Source: Dastarcus helophoroides (taxonomy: Eukaryota > Arthropoda > Insecta > Coleoptera > Bothrideridae). From it: DNA of 64,000 bases. A model generated the notes under the pieces. It was not told where the DNA came from and made no database searches. It saw only the letters and a program-made list of their open reading frames with translations. The stretch lies in the NCBI GenBank assembly GCA_028583605.1, contig CM053329.1, positions 16,748,448-16,812,447 on the forward strand, written 5' to 3'. The position numbers and the translations under genes were made by a program. This document shows positions 1-9,515 of the stretch, one piece after another (position 1 is the first letter of the stretch; the number at the start of each line of letters is the position of its first letter).

Positions 1-244
1 TTAGAACAGATTGGGGTAACTAATTGCTTTAAAGAGTTAAACATTTTTAATGTTTTCATCATCTCAATATTTTTTTAGTCTTCTGAAGAATGCAACCTAG
101 ACTACAAAATTCATGTGTAGCCCTCCAGGCATGTATAGTGCATCATTGGTAGCGAAACTACCAACAGTTGAAACACTGACACCTAGCGAAGCGGTTGCTC
201 TCTAGGAGAGTTCCCAGAAGACAAGGATTCTATAATGCACAGAC

Positions 245-338
245 CATTTATTAGATTCGAAGTTTGGAAACCAAATACCAGTTTCGATCTTGTTAGATCT
301 CGTCAGTTTGGTATATCCAACTCAAATGCTAATAAATG
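245..338 (-). ncRNA. Type I hammerhead ribozyme motif (copy I, unit 1)
   Basis: Read on the minus strand, the core CTGACGA is followed by a stem II hairpin (GATCT, loop AACA, AGATC), then GAAA, then a minimal stem III (CTGG, with one G-U pair), then TA at the predicted cleavage site. The flanks ACCAAA and TTTGGT form the proximal part of stem I. An outer helix is made by CATTTATTAG and CTAATAAATG. The predicted cut lies between 276 and 275. All core nucleotides look intact; stem III is weaker than in the 52-kb copies. Confidence 0.8.
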
Positions 339-659
339 TTCCGACAAGTAAGTACTAAAACATTCACAGGCGTCAAGCGAGTGACTCTTTAGTACTTCCA
401 CCTATTGGTCCATAGAGAAACTATGGCCATCGCCAACAATGTCGTATGCAAGTAGAATGCAACCTAGACTACAAATTCATGCAGCCCTCCAGGCGGCGTG
501 TATAGTGGCGAATCATAGGTAGCTGAACTACCAACAGTTGAAACACTGCCACCTGGCGAAGCGGTTGCTCTCTAGGAGAGTTCCCAGAAGACAAGGGTTC
601 TATAATGCACAGACCAATAGGTTTGAACATTTATTAGATTCGAAGTTTGGAAACCAAAT
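276..659. repeat. 383-bp tandem unit defined by ribozyme cleavage sites
   Basis: Successive copies of landmark words (ACTATGGCCATCGCC, GAATGCAACCTAGAC) in units 2 and 3 lie 383 bp apart, and the two predicted cleavage sites are also 383 bp apart. A transcript of this array on the minus strand would be expected to release a 383-nt RNA if both ribozymes were active. Confidence 0.7.
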
Positions 660-721
660 ACCAGTTTTGATCTTGTTAGATCTCGTCAGTTTGGTATATC
701 CAACTCGAATGCTAATAAATG
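628..721 (-). ncRNA. Hammerhead ribozyme motif with a core mutation (copy I, unit 2)
   Basis: The layout is the same as in unit 1: CTGACGA, stem II hairpin and long stem I on the minus strand. The GAAA core segment reads AAAA here, so the conserved G (position 12 in hammerhead numbering) is changed to A. That position is essential for catalysis in known hammerheads, so this copy is probably inactive. Its cleavage position (659/658) is exactly 383 nt from that of unit 1. Confidence 0.75.
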
Positions 722-1151
722 TTCCAACAAGTAAGTATTAAAACATTCATAGGCGTCAAGCGAGTGACTCTTTAGTACTACCACCTATTGGTCCATAGAG
801 AAACTATGGCCATCGCCAACAATGTCGTATGCAAGTAGAATGCAACCTAGACTACAAATTCATGCAGCCCTCCAGGCGGCGTGTATAGTGGCGAATCATA
901 GGTAGCTGAACTACCAACAGTTGAAACACTGCCACCTAGCGAAGCGGTTGCTCTCTAGGAAAAAGTTCCCAGAACACAAGGATTCTAATGCGCAGGCCAA
1001 TAGGTTGGAGGGCTGCATGAATTTGTAGTCTAGGTTGAATTCTACTTACATACGACATTATTGGCGATGGCCATAGTTGCTCTATGGACCAATAGGTGGT
1101 AAGAGTCACACGCTTGTTGTGTGTGGATTCTTTAGTACTTACTTGTCGGAA

Positions 1152-1235
1152 CATTTGTTAGCGTTCAAGTTGGATATACCAAACTGACGAGATCGAAACC
1201 GGTATTTGGTTTCCAAACATTGAATCTAATAAATG
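1152..1235 (+). ncRNA. Hammerhead ribozyme remnant with stem II deleted (copy I, inverted unit)
   Basis: On the plus strand CTGACGA is followed directly by GATC and GAAACCGGTA. Ten bases (TAACAAGATC) are missing compared with the other copies. The deletion lies between two GATC repeats and removes the stem II hairpin, so the motif is likely dead. The outer stem I segments remain. Confidence 0.7.
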
Positions 1236-1275
1236 TTCTAACCTATTGCTATGTGCATTAGAATCTTCTGAAGAA

Positions 1276-1779
1276 GATGGAACTTGTCTAACTATTAAAA
1301 ATAGAAAAGACATTAATCATCTCTTTGTAGTGCTTAGATTTTCATAAAATTTAAAGTATCTAATTGTTGAAAATATTAGGACATTTCCCATCCTCGTTAT
1401 CTTGATGTCACCTGGAATTTCGTCGAAGAGGGGAGTATCCATAATGGGAGATTTATCTGCTTAATTGTTTCCTGTTACCTTCTGGGTTTTCTAGAATACA
1501 TTAATCCATCTAATTGTTTAAAAGAGTGGAACATTGCTTATGTCTTCTTCATCTTATTACCTTCTGCTTCTGAAGAAGATGAGATTATCTAACTACTGAA
1601 AATATTAAGTAGAAATATAGTAATAGTAATAATAGTAATCATCTCTTATTAGCTTTTTGATTTCCAGACAACATTAGGGTATCTAATGGTCGAAAATATT
1701 AGAATACCTACTTATCCTCGTTATCTTGATGTCCCCTGGAATCCTGACCGAAGATGGGAGTACTTAACTCTAGAAAATA

Positions 1780-1834
<55 letters not shown>

Positions 1835-2123
1835 GAAAGATTTATCTTCTTAATAATATTTTGTTGTCTTCTAGGTTTCTAGCGAACACTTAAAGCATGT
1901 AACTCATGAAAACATTTGGAAGTATCTTATCTTGATTATCTCTTGTTGATTCTTAAACTTCTGGAGAAGTTGAGGTATTTCTTTACTTTACACTTTATTG
2001 AATTATCTTATAATCTCTATGGGCTTCTGAATATATATGAAGGGAAATTCTCTAGCATATTCAGCATCAGATAATGGATGAAACATTTACGAGTCTATTG
2101 AACACGTGTTGATCTTGTCCATT
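1276..2123. repeat. Degenerate AT-rich repeats, no gene
   Basis: Two diverged copies of a module containing CTCGTTATCTTGATGTC and CCTGGAAT occur near 1395 and 1718. TTCTGAAGAAGATG words recur nearby, and one of these was the target of copy I. No coding region or RNA gene is visible. Confidence 0.5.
1782..1827. repeat. (TA)n microsatellite
   Basis: About 23 uninterrupted TA dinucleotides. Confidence 0.95.
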
Positions 2124-2588
2124 GTTTGTCCTTTCTATGATTGGACATACAGAACTGCTCAAGATTAGTTATCAGAATTACGATGTCTTAAAGCTTACGA
2201 AGGTCAATGTGGAGGTTACTCTGATTCTTGTATTATAAACTTTCATCTTATTATTTTGTCAACTACTTGTCTTTTGAATTTGTCCTTTCTATGATTGGAC
2301 ATACAAAACTGCTCAAGATTAGTAATCAGAATTACGATGTCTTAAAGCTTATGAAGGTCAATGTGGAGGTTACTCTAATTCTTGTATTATAAACTTTCAT
2401 CTTATTATTTTGTCATCTACTTGTCTTTTGAATTTGTCCTTTCTATGATTGGACATACAGAACTGCTCAAGATTAGTAATCAGAATTACGATGTCTTAAA
2501 GCTTACGAAGGTCAATGTGGAGGTTATTCTAATTCTTGTATTATAAACTTGTATCTTATTATTTTGTCATCTACTTGTCTTTTGAATT
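2124..2588. repeat. Three tandem copies of a 154-155-bp repeat
   Basis: Units begin at TTTGTCCTTTCTATGATTGG at about 2124, 2279 and 2433 and are nearly identical. From 2589 to 3193 I see only AT-rich sequence without a recognisable feature. Confidence 0.9.
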
Positions 2589-3421
2589 TGGAAACTTTTT
2601 CCAGTCATGATGCTGAAAAAGTCTAAGTATTTTCTGGTCTAGAAATTTTGCATTGTTTGCCTTAAAGCATTGTGACCATTTTTTGTCAAATTTTCTATAA
2701 TGTGATGGCATTTTTCTTAGCAACTCGAAACATTAATAATTTAATATCATGTCTCATGTTATCTAACCTGTACATCACCCTCGTTACATATCTTTCAGTT
2801 TTTAGCTTCACTCTGTTTGTAGTGCCACTTTTTAAATAAATTTATCTTCATGTTTTATCCAGTTATGAATCTTGGTCAAGAATTGTATTGTAATTGGTTA
2901 CATAACTTGTAATAACCCCATTAAGCGATAAAATGCGCATTATGTCGTCGTATAGAAATCAATTTAGCAACTGAATTCCTTTCAAAATTTATCACGAATC
3001 GATATATCGAATATGCATTGAAACTCGTGTTTGTATTGCTACTTGTACGCATTGTTGATTGTATTATCAAGTCGGAGCTCGATTTGGCTATGGAACGTAT
3101 TTGTCGCTAAAATGAAATTCCCTGGAATGCACAGACGTCTAATATCAGGAGCAGTTACGTTGAGAGTTGCAATGTAACAAGAGGATTTTTTGCATTTGTC
3201 TCAGTGGCGGGTCGTAGTCAAAACTTATGGGGGTGCTGCGACAATGTTAAGTGTTTTGCAATTTTTAAGATTGCGACATTTTCAAACATTACTTTTCGAA
3301 AATTTAAAATTTCTTTGAAAACTTGACAATAAAACGCGTTTTTGAAAGGTTGGATTTTTTCCGAATTTGGGGTGTATTGCAAAATTTAGATTTTTTTTGT
3401 AATCTTGACCTTATTGAATTG

Positions 3422-3449
3422 ACTACTACTACTACTACTACCACTACTC
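3422..3449. repeat. (ACT)n microsatellite
   Basis: About nine ACT triplets with one interruption. Confidence 0.85.
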
Positions 3450-3589
3450 TATGGTTAGATTGAAACTGCGCCCCACCACACCGCTTATCATACAACACTG
3501 ATAATTGGCAGTGGACCGTGTTTAATAATTTCAAATTTTAATAACCAAAATTTAGACTCTTTCTCAAAATTTGGAGGTTAAAGTCGAAA

Positions 3590-4760
3590 TTCAAGATTAG
3601 AGTTGAAATTTCGAGAAAAAAATCGAAATTTCGCCTTTAAACTCAAAGTTTCTAAAACATTTTTTCTTAAATTGATGACAATTATTTTCTTCCGAATTTA
3701 AACCTATTTTTTTTAATGTTTTCCTCCAAATTTTGACTTAAAACTCGAAATCTATGTTTTTTAAATTGAAATTTTCAAAAGAAGTAGACATTTCGAGCCC
3801 AACATTACAGAAAAACTTCAACATTGAAAAGTTGAAACCAAATTTTAAAAATGTTTGCTTTAATCTTAACAATTTAAAAATCGAAATTTCGAGATTAAAG
3901 TGAAAATTTCGAGATTAAAGTGGAAATCCCGCGAAAAAAAGTGGAAATTCCGAGAAATAAGTGGAAATTTAGAAGAGGAAAGGGTCGAAACTTTGAGACT
4001 TAAGTCGAAATTTTAAGATAAAAGTCGAAAATTTGAGATAAAAGTCGAAATTTTGAGACAAAAGTCGAAAATTTAAGATTAAAGCCGAATTTCAACTTTA
4101 ATCTCGGAATATCGAGAAAAAATATAGAAATTTTGAAATTAAAGTGGAAATTTCGAAAACAAAGTCGAAATTTTGAGACCAAAATCGAAATTTTGAGACC
4201 AAAATCGAAATTTTGAGACCAAAATCGAAATTTTGAGATGAAAGTCGAAATTTTGAGATAACAGTCGAAATTTCGAGATTAAAGTGGAAATTCCGAAAAA
4301 ATAGTGGACATTTCGAGACAAAGGTTGAAAGTTTGAGACTAAAGTCGAAATTTTGAAACAAAAGTTGAAAATTTGGGATTGAAGTCTAAATTTCAACTTT
4401 ATTCTCGGAATTTCGAGAAAAAAGTCGAAATTTCGAGATTAAAGTGAAAATTTCGAGAAAAAAGAAATTTCGAGATCAAAGTGGAAATCCCGCGAAAAAA
4501 GTGGAAATTCTGAGAAAAAAAGTGGAAATTTAGAGGAAAAGGTCGAAACTTTGAGACTAAAGTCGAAATTTTGAGATAAAAGTCAAAATTTTGAGATAAA
4601 AGTCGAAAATTTAAGATTAGAGCCTAATTTCAACTTTAATCTCGGAATTTCGAGAAAAAATATCGGAATTTCGAAATTAAAGTGGAACTTTCGAGAAAAA
4701 AGTCGAAATTTTGAGACGAAAGTCGAAATTTTGAGATAACATCGAAATTTCGAGATTAGA
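3590..4760. repeat. 20-bp tandem repeat array (TCGAAATTTTGAGA type)
   Basis: A unit close to AAAATCGAAATTTTGAGACC repeats at about 20-bp intervals. It is nearly perfect at 4160-4260 and degenerate elsewhere. A larger block of about 480 bp is also duplicated: GCGAAAAAAAGTGGAAATTC occurs near 3932 and 4493. The array yields long stop-free translations on the minus strand that are artefacts of the repeat. Confidence 0.85.
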
Positions 4761-7619
4761 CTGTGAATACTCTTTTAAAAATTTTTGTATTTTCGTAAAT
4801 ATTTAGACTTTTCGGTGTCCTGTTATTTTAATTTATTTTTTTTTGAAAATTAATATTATATATTTTTTTAATTTTTATCATTTGTAAATTCTTACTTTTT
4901 CGGAAAATGTAAATTTATCCAAAACTGGACTTCGACTTTTTAAATTTTCGACCTTTTTCTAAATTTCATCTTTGTTTGTAATTTTTTTGAGAAAATTATA
5001 ATTTTTTTATTGACAATTTCAATTCTTAGTAATTTTAACTGGTTTTTATATAAATGTCAACTATTTTTCGAAAATTCGATTTTTTTTGGAAAGTTTCGAT
5101 TATTTTTTGATTTTTTTGATTGAAAATTTCACTACTTCTTAATTTTATTATTTTGAAATTCTATTTGACATTTTTTCAAAATTTTAATTTTGGTGACCTA
5201 AAATTTCAACTTTTTAAAAAAATGTTCCACTTTGATATTAAATCTTAACTAACAAAAATGTAAACTTTTTCCAAAATTTTAACTCCTCAATATTTCGACG
5301 TTTGAAAATCTCGATATCTGATCATTTTCACTTGTTTTCCATATTTCGGTTTCGAAAATTTTCATTTTTATTGAAAAGTTGCCTGCCAATTTCCCAACTA
5401 TTCAAAATTTAAACTTTTTGAAAATTTCGAATTATTTCGTAAATTCGATAAAAATTCTCATATCTTTTGCAAATTTTGATATTTTTTTTTAATTTTGACT
5501 ATAAATTTCGATCAATTCTTTTTGAGAATTGCTTTTTGCAAAATTTTAACTTCTTTTGGAAATTTGAAGGATTTTGAAAACTTTTGCCTTATCAACAAAT
5601 TTCGATTTTATTGAAAATTTTAACCTTTTCTTCAATCTGCACATTTTTTAATATTTTGACTTTTGTAAATGTTCGAATTTTTTAAAATTTAAAATTTTTG
5701 GAAAATTTGATTATTTTTAATTTCAACTATTTTCAAAATTTTAACATTGTTTGCAAACTGTCGATCCTTTATTTGAAAATTGTTTTTTTTTAAGTTACAC
5801 ATTTCTTAAAATCTTTTATTGAAATTTTTGACTAATATTTCGTAAAATTACGACTCAATTTCAAAACTTCGAAATTTTTTTCAAAATTTTCACTCTTTTT
5901 GATAACTTGACTTTTTTTCAAAATTTTCACTCTTTTTGATAACCAGACTTTTTTTTTAAAAGTTCGAACTTCTTTTTAAATTTCATTCATACATTTTCTT
6001 AAACATTTCCAATTGAATCTTCGACTTAAAAGAAAAGATACTTTTTTAAACTTGAGCTATTGAAAATTTCGACTTTTTTCAAAATGTTGCCGTTTCAAAA
6101 TTTCAACTTTTTTGATAATTACGAATTTTTCGAAAATTTTGAGGTTTCTCCGATATTCAGAAATTTCAGCTTTTTTGAAAATTTAATTAAAAACTCTGCA
6201 ATTTATTTTAAATGTCGATATTATTCCAAAAATTCGTCTTTTATTCACATTACCAAAATTATTGAAAATGTCGACCACTTTAAAAATTGAAATTATTTTT
6301 TAAAAATTTGTTCTTTTCTAATAATTTTAGCTTTATTTTTCAAAAGTGGTAATGTTTTTTCTTTTAAATTTACATTTTTTGAGAAACATTTCGAAATAAC
6401 ATTCGAATAAAAAAATAATAACTAAAATTTCTACTTTTAAAATTGAGCAAAGTTTTGAAACAAATTTCCAAAAAAAACTTGCATTCAAATTGCAAAATAA
6501 AATGAACTTTAAAAATATTAAGGTTTCGTTAGAAAACTTTTAAATTTCCAAAACAAATTAGAGAGAAATGAAAATTCTTACAAGAAAAAATATTTTAAAG
6601 ACAAAAACCTCCAGGAAAAGTCTAAATTTCCAAAAAATTCTTTCTATATAATGTTTAAAGAAAAACATAAATTGCATAGGGGAAGAAAGCAAAATTTCTT
6701 AGAGAAAGAATCAAACTTTGAAAAAAAAATTGAAATTTTTCAAAATTTCTACTCTTTAAAAACTTGACCTTTTTTAAAAAAATTGAACTTTTTTAAACAT
6801 TTTATTTATAAATTTTTTTAAACATTTTATTTATAAATTTTTTTAAACATTTCCAATTAAATCTGCGACTGTAAAGAAAAAAAAAATCGAACTTATTTGT
6901 TTTCCCAAAATGTTGAAATTTTTATAGAGCTTTCAGGGTTTTTTTTCAAACATTTTTTGTCAAAACTACAAAATAAAATGAACTTTAAATTGTCAAAGTG
7001 TCGAGAAAAAACTTAGCATTTTTAAAGCAAATTAGAGGAACACAAAGAAAAATCTGGAAAAGTTGGAATTTCTAGAAGAAATTTTAAGAACGACACCTTC
7101 AGGAGAAAAAAAGCAAAATTTTTTAGAGAAAAAATCGAACTTTGAAAAAAAATTGAAATATCTGTACAAAAGAGTCGAAATTTCCACTCCATTTCAAAAC
7201 TTCGACTTTTTTTCAAAATTTCTACCCTTTTTAAAAACTTGATTTTTTTTAAGGTTTGAACTTTTTTAAAAATTTTATTTATACATTTTTTTAAACATTT
7301 CCAATTAAATCTTCGACCTTAAAGAAAAGATTCTATTTAAACTTGAGCTATTGAAAATTTCGACTTTTTTCAAAATGTTGCCGTTTCAAAATTTCAACTT
7401 TTTTGATAATTACGAATTTTTCAATAACTTTGAGATTTCTCCAATATTCAAATTCTCAATAAAATTATCGAACTTCTCAAAAATAAAATCGAAGATTTCG
7501 AAAAAGTAGCATTCTTAAAAACTCAAAATTTCAACTCTTTTTCGAAATTCTGACTTTTGAAAGTTGAAATTCGTAACAAATATTCGAAATTTGCAATAGA
7601 AGATAAATATTTCAGAAAC
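4761..7619. repeat. Diverged AT-rich filler of the hAT-like element
   Basis: This is very AT-rich sequence made of degenerate TTTCGA/AAATTT words. It contains no credible gene; short open frames here encode only F, K, N, I and L runs. Confidence 0.6.
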
Positions 7620-8054
7620 CAGTGACGCATACGATGTACATTTAAAAAAAAAATTGACATTTCCACGAGAATAGCCCTAATTCTCCAGATTGAGAGCTGT
7701 GGGTGGTTTTTGGGCAAGGCAATGCGTATAAACAGCCCAAATTGCCTGATACACAGCGCGCCAAATTCGCTAATTCGACCCAATGAATTTCGTAGCAGTC
7801 AATATAACGGTAATGCGACATCCAAACGAGTTTGTTTAAAGTTCTAAATGCGGCTCGTTCGTTATGCAAATTGTATTAAATTGGAGTTAAACGTTCACAA
7901 ATAGGCACAAATTCGAAGGGTCGTATATTATCCAGCATTGCCATCAGCTGTAATAATAAGATGCGAGATTGTCGGTCACGCAATATCCTTGTATAAAGCT
8001 CGGGCATTTTGACGACGAGTCCTTCAACTGTCAAAACTAAATTAACACTTCGCG
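7620..8054. other. Unique sequence of more balanced base composition, function unknown
   Basis: This stretch is clearly less AT-rich than its surroundings and is not repeated in the window. Two short minus-strand frames (7523-7783 and 7876-8064) are open, but I recognise no domain and they overlap other frames. It may be a conserved non-coding segment of the Ace intron or an old insertion. Confidence 0.3.
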
Positions 8055-8312
8055 ATAGAATCAATTGGGACGCATTTTTTCATTAAGGGGTTTGCAAGCT
8101 ATTGATTAGTTTATGTTGGTTGTTGTTTTGGGTGGAATGGTCTCGGGCAAAAGGTAAGGATCTTGACCTTTTAAAAATACCAGGAATGAACCTTCAGGGA
8201 AGTGTCTTTAAAGCTCTATAGACTTTAGGAACTTTCTACAGAGCTCTGAACATTTATAAATATTTGTGTAAAATCTAAAGTACCCACGAAACTCATTTCA
8301 AGTTGTTAGTTG
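8055..8312. repeat. Local duplication, uninterrupted copy
   Basis: This matches 9405-9515 plus 14008-14147. Shared words include GGGGTTTG, AGCTATTGATTAGTTT, AAAGCTCTATAGA and AATTTATGAAAAT-like sequence. Here the site hit by the 4.5-kb element in the other copy is empty (ATCTTGAC at 8160-8167). Confidence 0.75.
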
Positions 8313-9404
8313 CACTAATTATTCTTCAAAAAAAAATTAAATAATTCCAAACTGGGCCGAAGAAATGTTAAATAAATTGAAAAAAACATAGCAATAATTA
8401 CTTGTAAACGTTCGATAGACGTCTCGAACCTATGAGTAATGTTTCCGGCTGTTCAATAGCTTCCTAATAGTTTTTCATAATAAAGATCTAGTAAATAATT
8501 TTTAACTTTACAGTATGTTACATTATTAACAAGTTCTTTAGTCATAAAAGGATGTTTAGCAAACTTGTTACTCACAGACGCTTTGCAAATCGAACCTAAA
8601 CAAGTTGTTTGTCTTTAGAACACTGGTGAGATTAAAAGATTTTTCTTTATTTGTGATAGACTCGTCAACCTTGACATATTTATTTTGTTGCGTTGCTTGT
8701 TGTTGTGTTGCTTCTTGAGTCACCTAAGAGTCTTCTGCAGACACAGATCTGTGTCTTCACAATTCTATGCAAATTACAAATCAACTGTAACTGGATGCTC
8801 TCAGCTTGAGAACCATTTTTGGCGTTGATAACCATTTCGTAAATAATTCTGAGAGCTCTAATTTCATGTGAGTCAATCAGTCGACACACATCAGAAGTAC
8901 AACTCAAACAAAAAATGGATGATTGTTTAATTGTACTCATGAAGCACTTTTAGAGATGGTTTGTGACTTTTGTGGTCGAATGCAATAAGAAGAGTATTTA
9001 GCTAACAGGAAACGCTGATTGTAAATGATACGTAACTACGATCTATAAATAGGTGATGGTGACGGTCATATTGTTGTTATTTTCAGGCACCAAGTGTGTT
9101 CCAAGGCGTTTCGTAAGTTTAGTAAGTAACACTTTCGTATTCTTTTGTTTCCAGCGGTGGTTATGATGATTTCCTTCGAGGGATTCTGGTGAATAGAACC
9201 CGTAACTGAATTTTAAATACTAAAAAAGATTTAAGTGATACAGAAGTTGGGGTTGGCTTTTATAGTTAAGTAAAATGTAGAGCATAGAGATAGGAACAAT
9301 AAGAATCACTTTATTAACTCTTATATAATCTGCTAATGATAAATAGAGCTCCTTAACGAAACAACTTTCTCTTTACCGTTACCAGAATGGACATCATCAG
9401 ATGA
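8313..9404. other. Non-coding stretch, no supported feature
   Basis: An 86-codon minus-strand frame at 8680-8940 is open but resembles no family I know. The segment 8345-8387 recurs at 60470-60512. Nothing else is supported. Confidence 0.4.
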
Positions 9405-9515
9405 ACATTTCGCGACAGAATCATTTTTTATGAAGGGGTTTGTGAGCTATTGATTAGTTTGTGTTGGTTGTTGTTTTTGGTGAAGTGGTTTCGAATGAAA
9501 GATAAGGATTTCGAC
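9405..9515. repeat. Local duplication, second copy, left part
   Basis: This is the counterpart of 8055-8167. The copy continues at 14008 after the inserted element. Confidence 0.7.

Larger units (their letters stand above)
91..1263. mobile_element. Hammerhead-ribozyme foldback element, copy I (retrozyme-like / Penelope-associated)
   Basis: The insertion is bounded by a 12-bp direct repeat, TCTTCTGAAGAA, at 79-90 and 1264-1275. It holds two full units in one orientation (from about 89 and 456), a third partial unit (from about 839), then at about 1008 an abrupt switch to a partial unit in the opposite orientation that runs to the right end. The intact unit length is 383 bp; the first is shorter through a small deletion near 244. 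Each full unit carries a hammerhead core, listed separately. No protein is encoded that I can support. The 12-bp duplication suggests target-primed retrotransposition. Small tandem units with a type I hammerhead are typical of animal retrozymes and of Penelope-like terminal repeats; I infer this class but see no reverse transcriptase nearby. Confidence 0.8.
3202..7600 (+). mobile_element. hAT-like non-autonomous element, old copy, right end missing
   Basis: The left end starts CAGTGGCGGGTCGTAG and continues to GGGGGTGCTGCGAC. This matches the left end of the complete element at 9516 and the inverted right end of the element at 51958. Internal sequence at 6960-7080 is the inverse of 48000-48130, and 6060-6290 the inverse of 49644-49895, so it belongs to the same family. 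I cannot find the right terminus; the AT-rich filler fades out around 7600. The would-be target octamer ATTTGTCT (3194-3201) therefore has no visible partner. No transposase is present. Confidence 0.6.

Noticed and set aside
538..741. 67-codon frame, nearly identical at 52528-52731 and partly at 63198, as a possible small gene
   Set aside because: It lies antisense to the ribozyme in the repeated unit. Conservation reflects the recent spread of the element, there is no recognisable domain, and the frame is broken in other copies.
3304..4396. Overlapping minus-strand frames rich in SKFRFWSQNFDF-type repeats
   Set aside because: These are translations of the 20-bp tandem repeat. All frames are equally low in complexity.
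3590..4760. Possible CRISPR array (short regular repeats)
   Set aside because: The repeats are contiguous without unique spacers, and the genome is clearly eukaryotic.
7523..8064. Short minus-strand frames as downstream Ace exons
   Set aside because: The translations contain none of the expected AChE C-terminal blocks, such as the region around the catalytic His.
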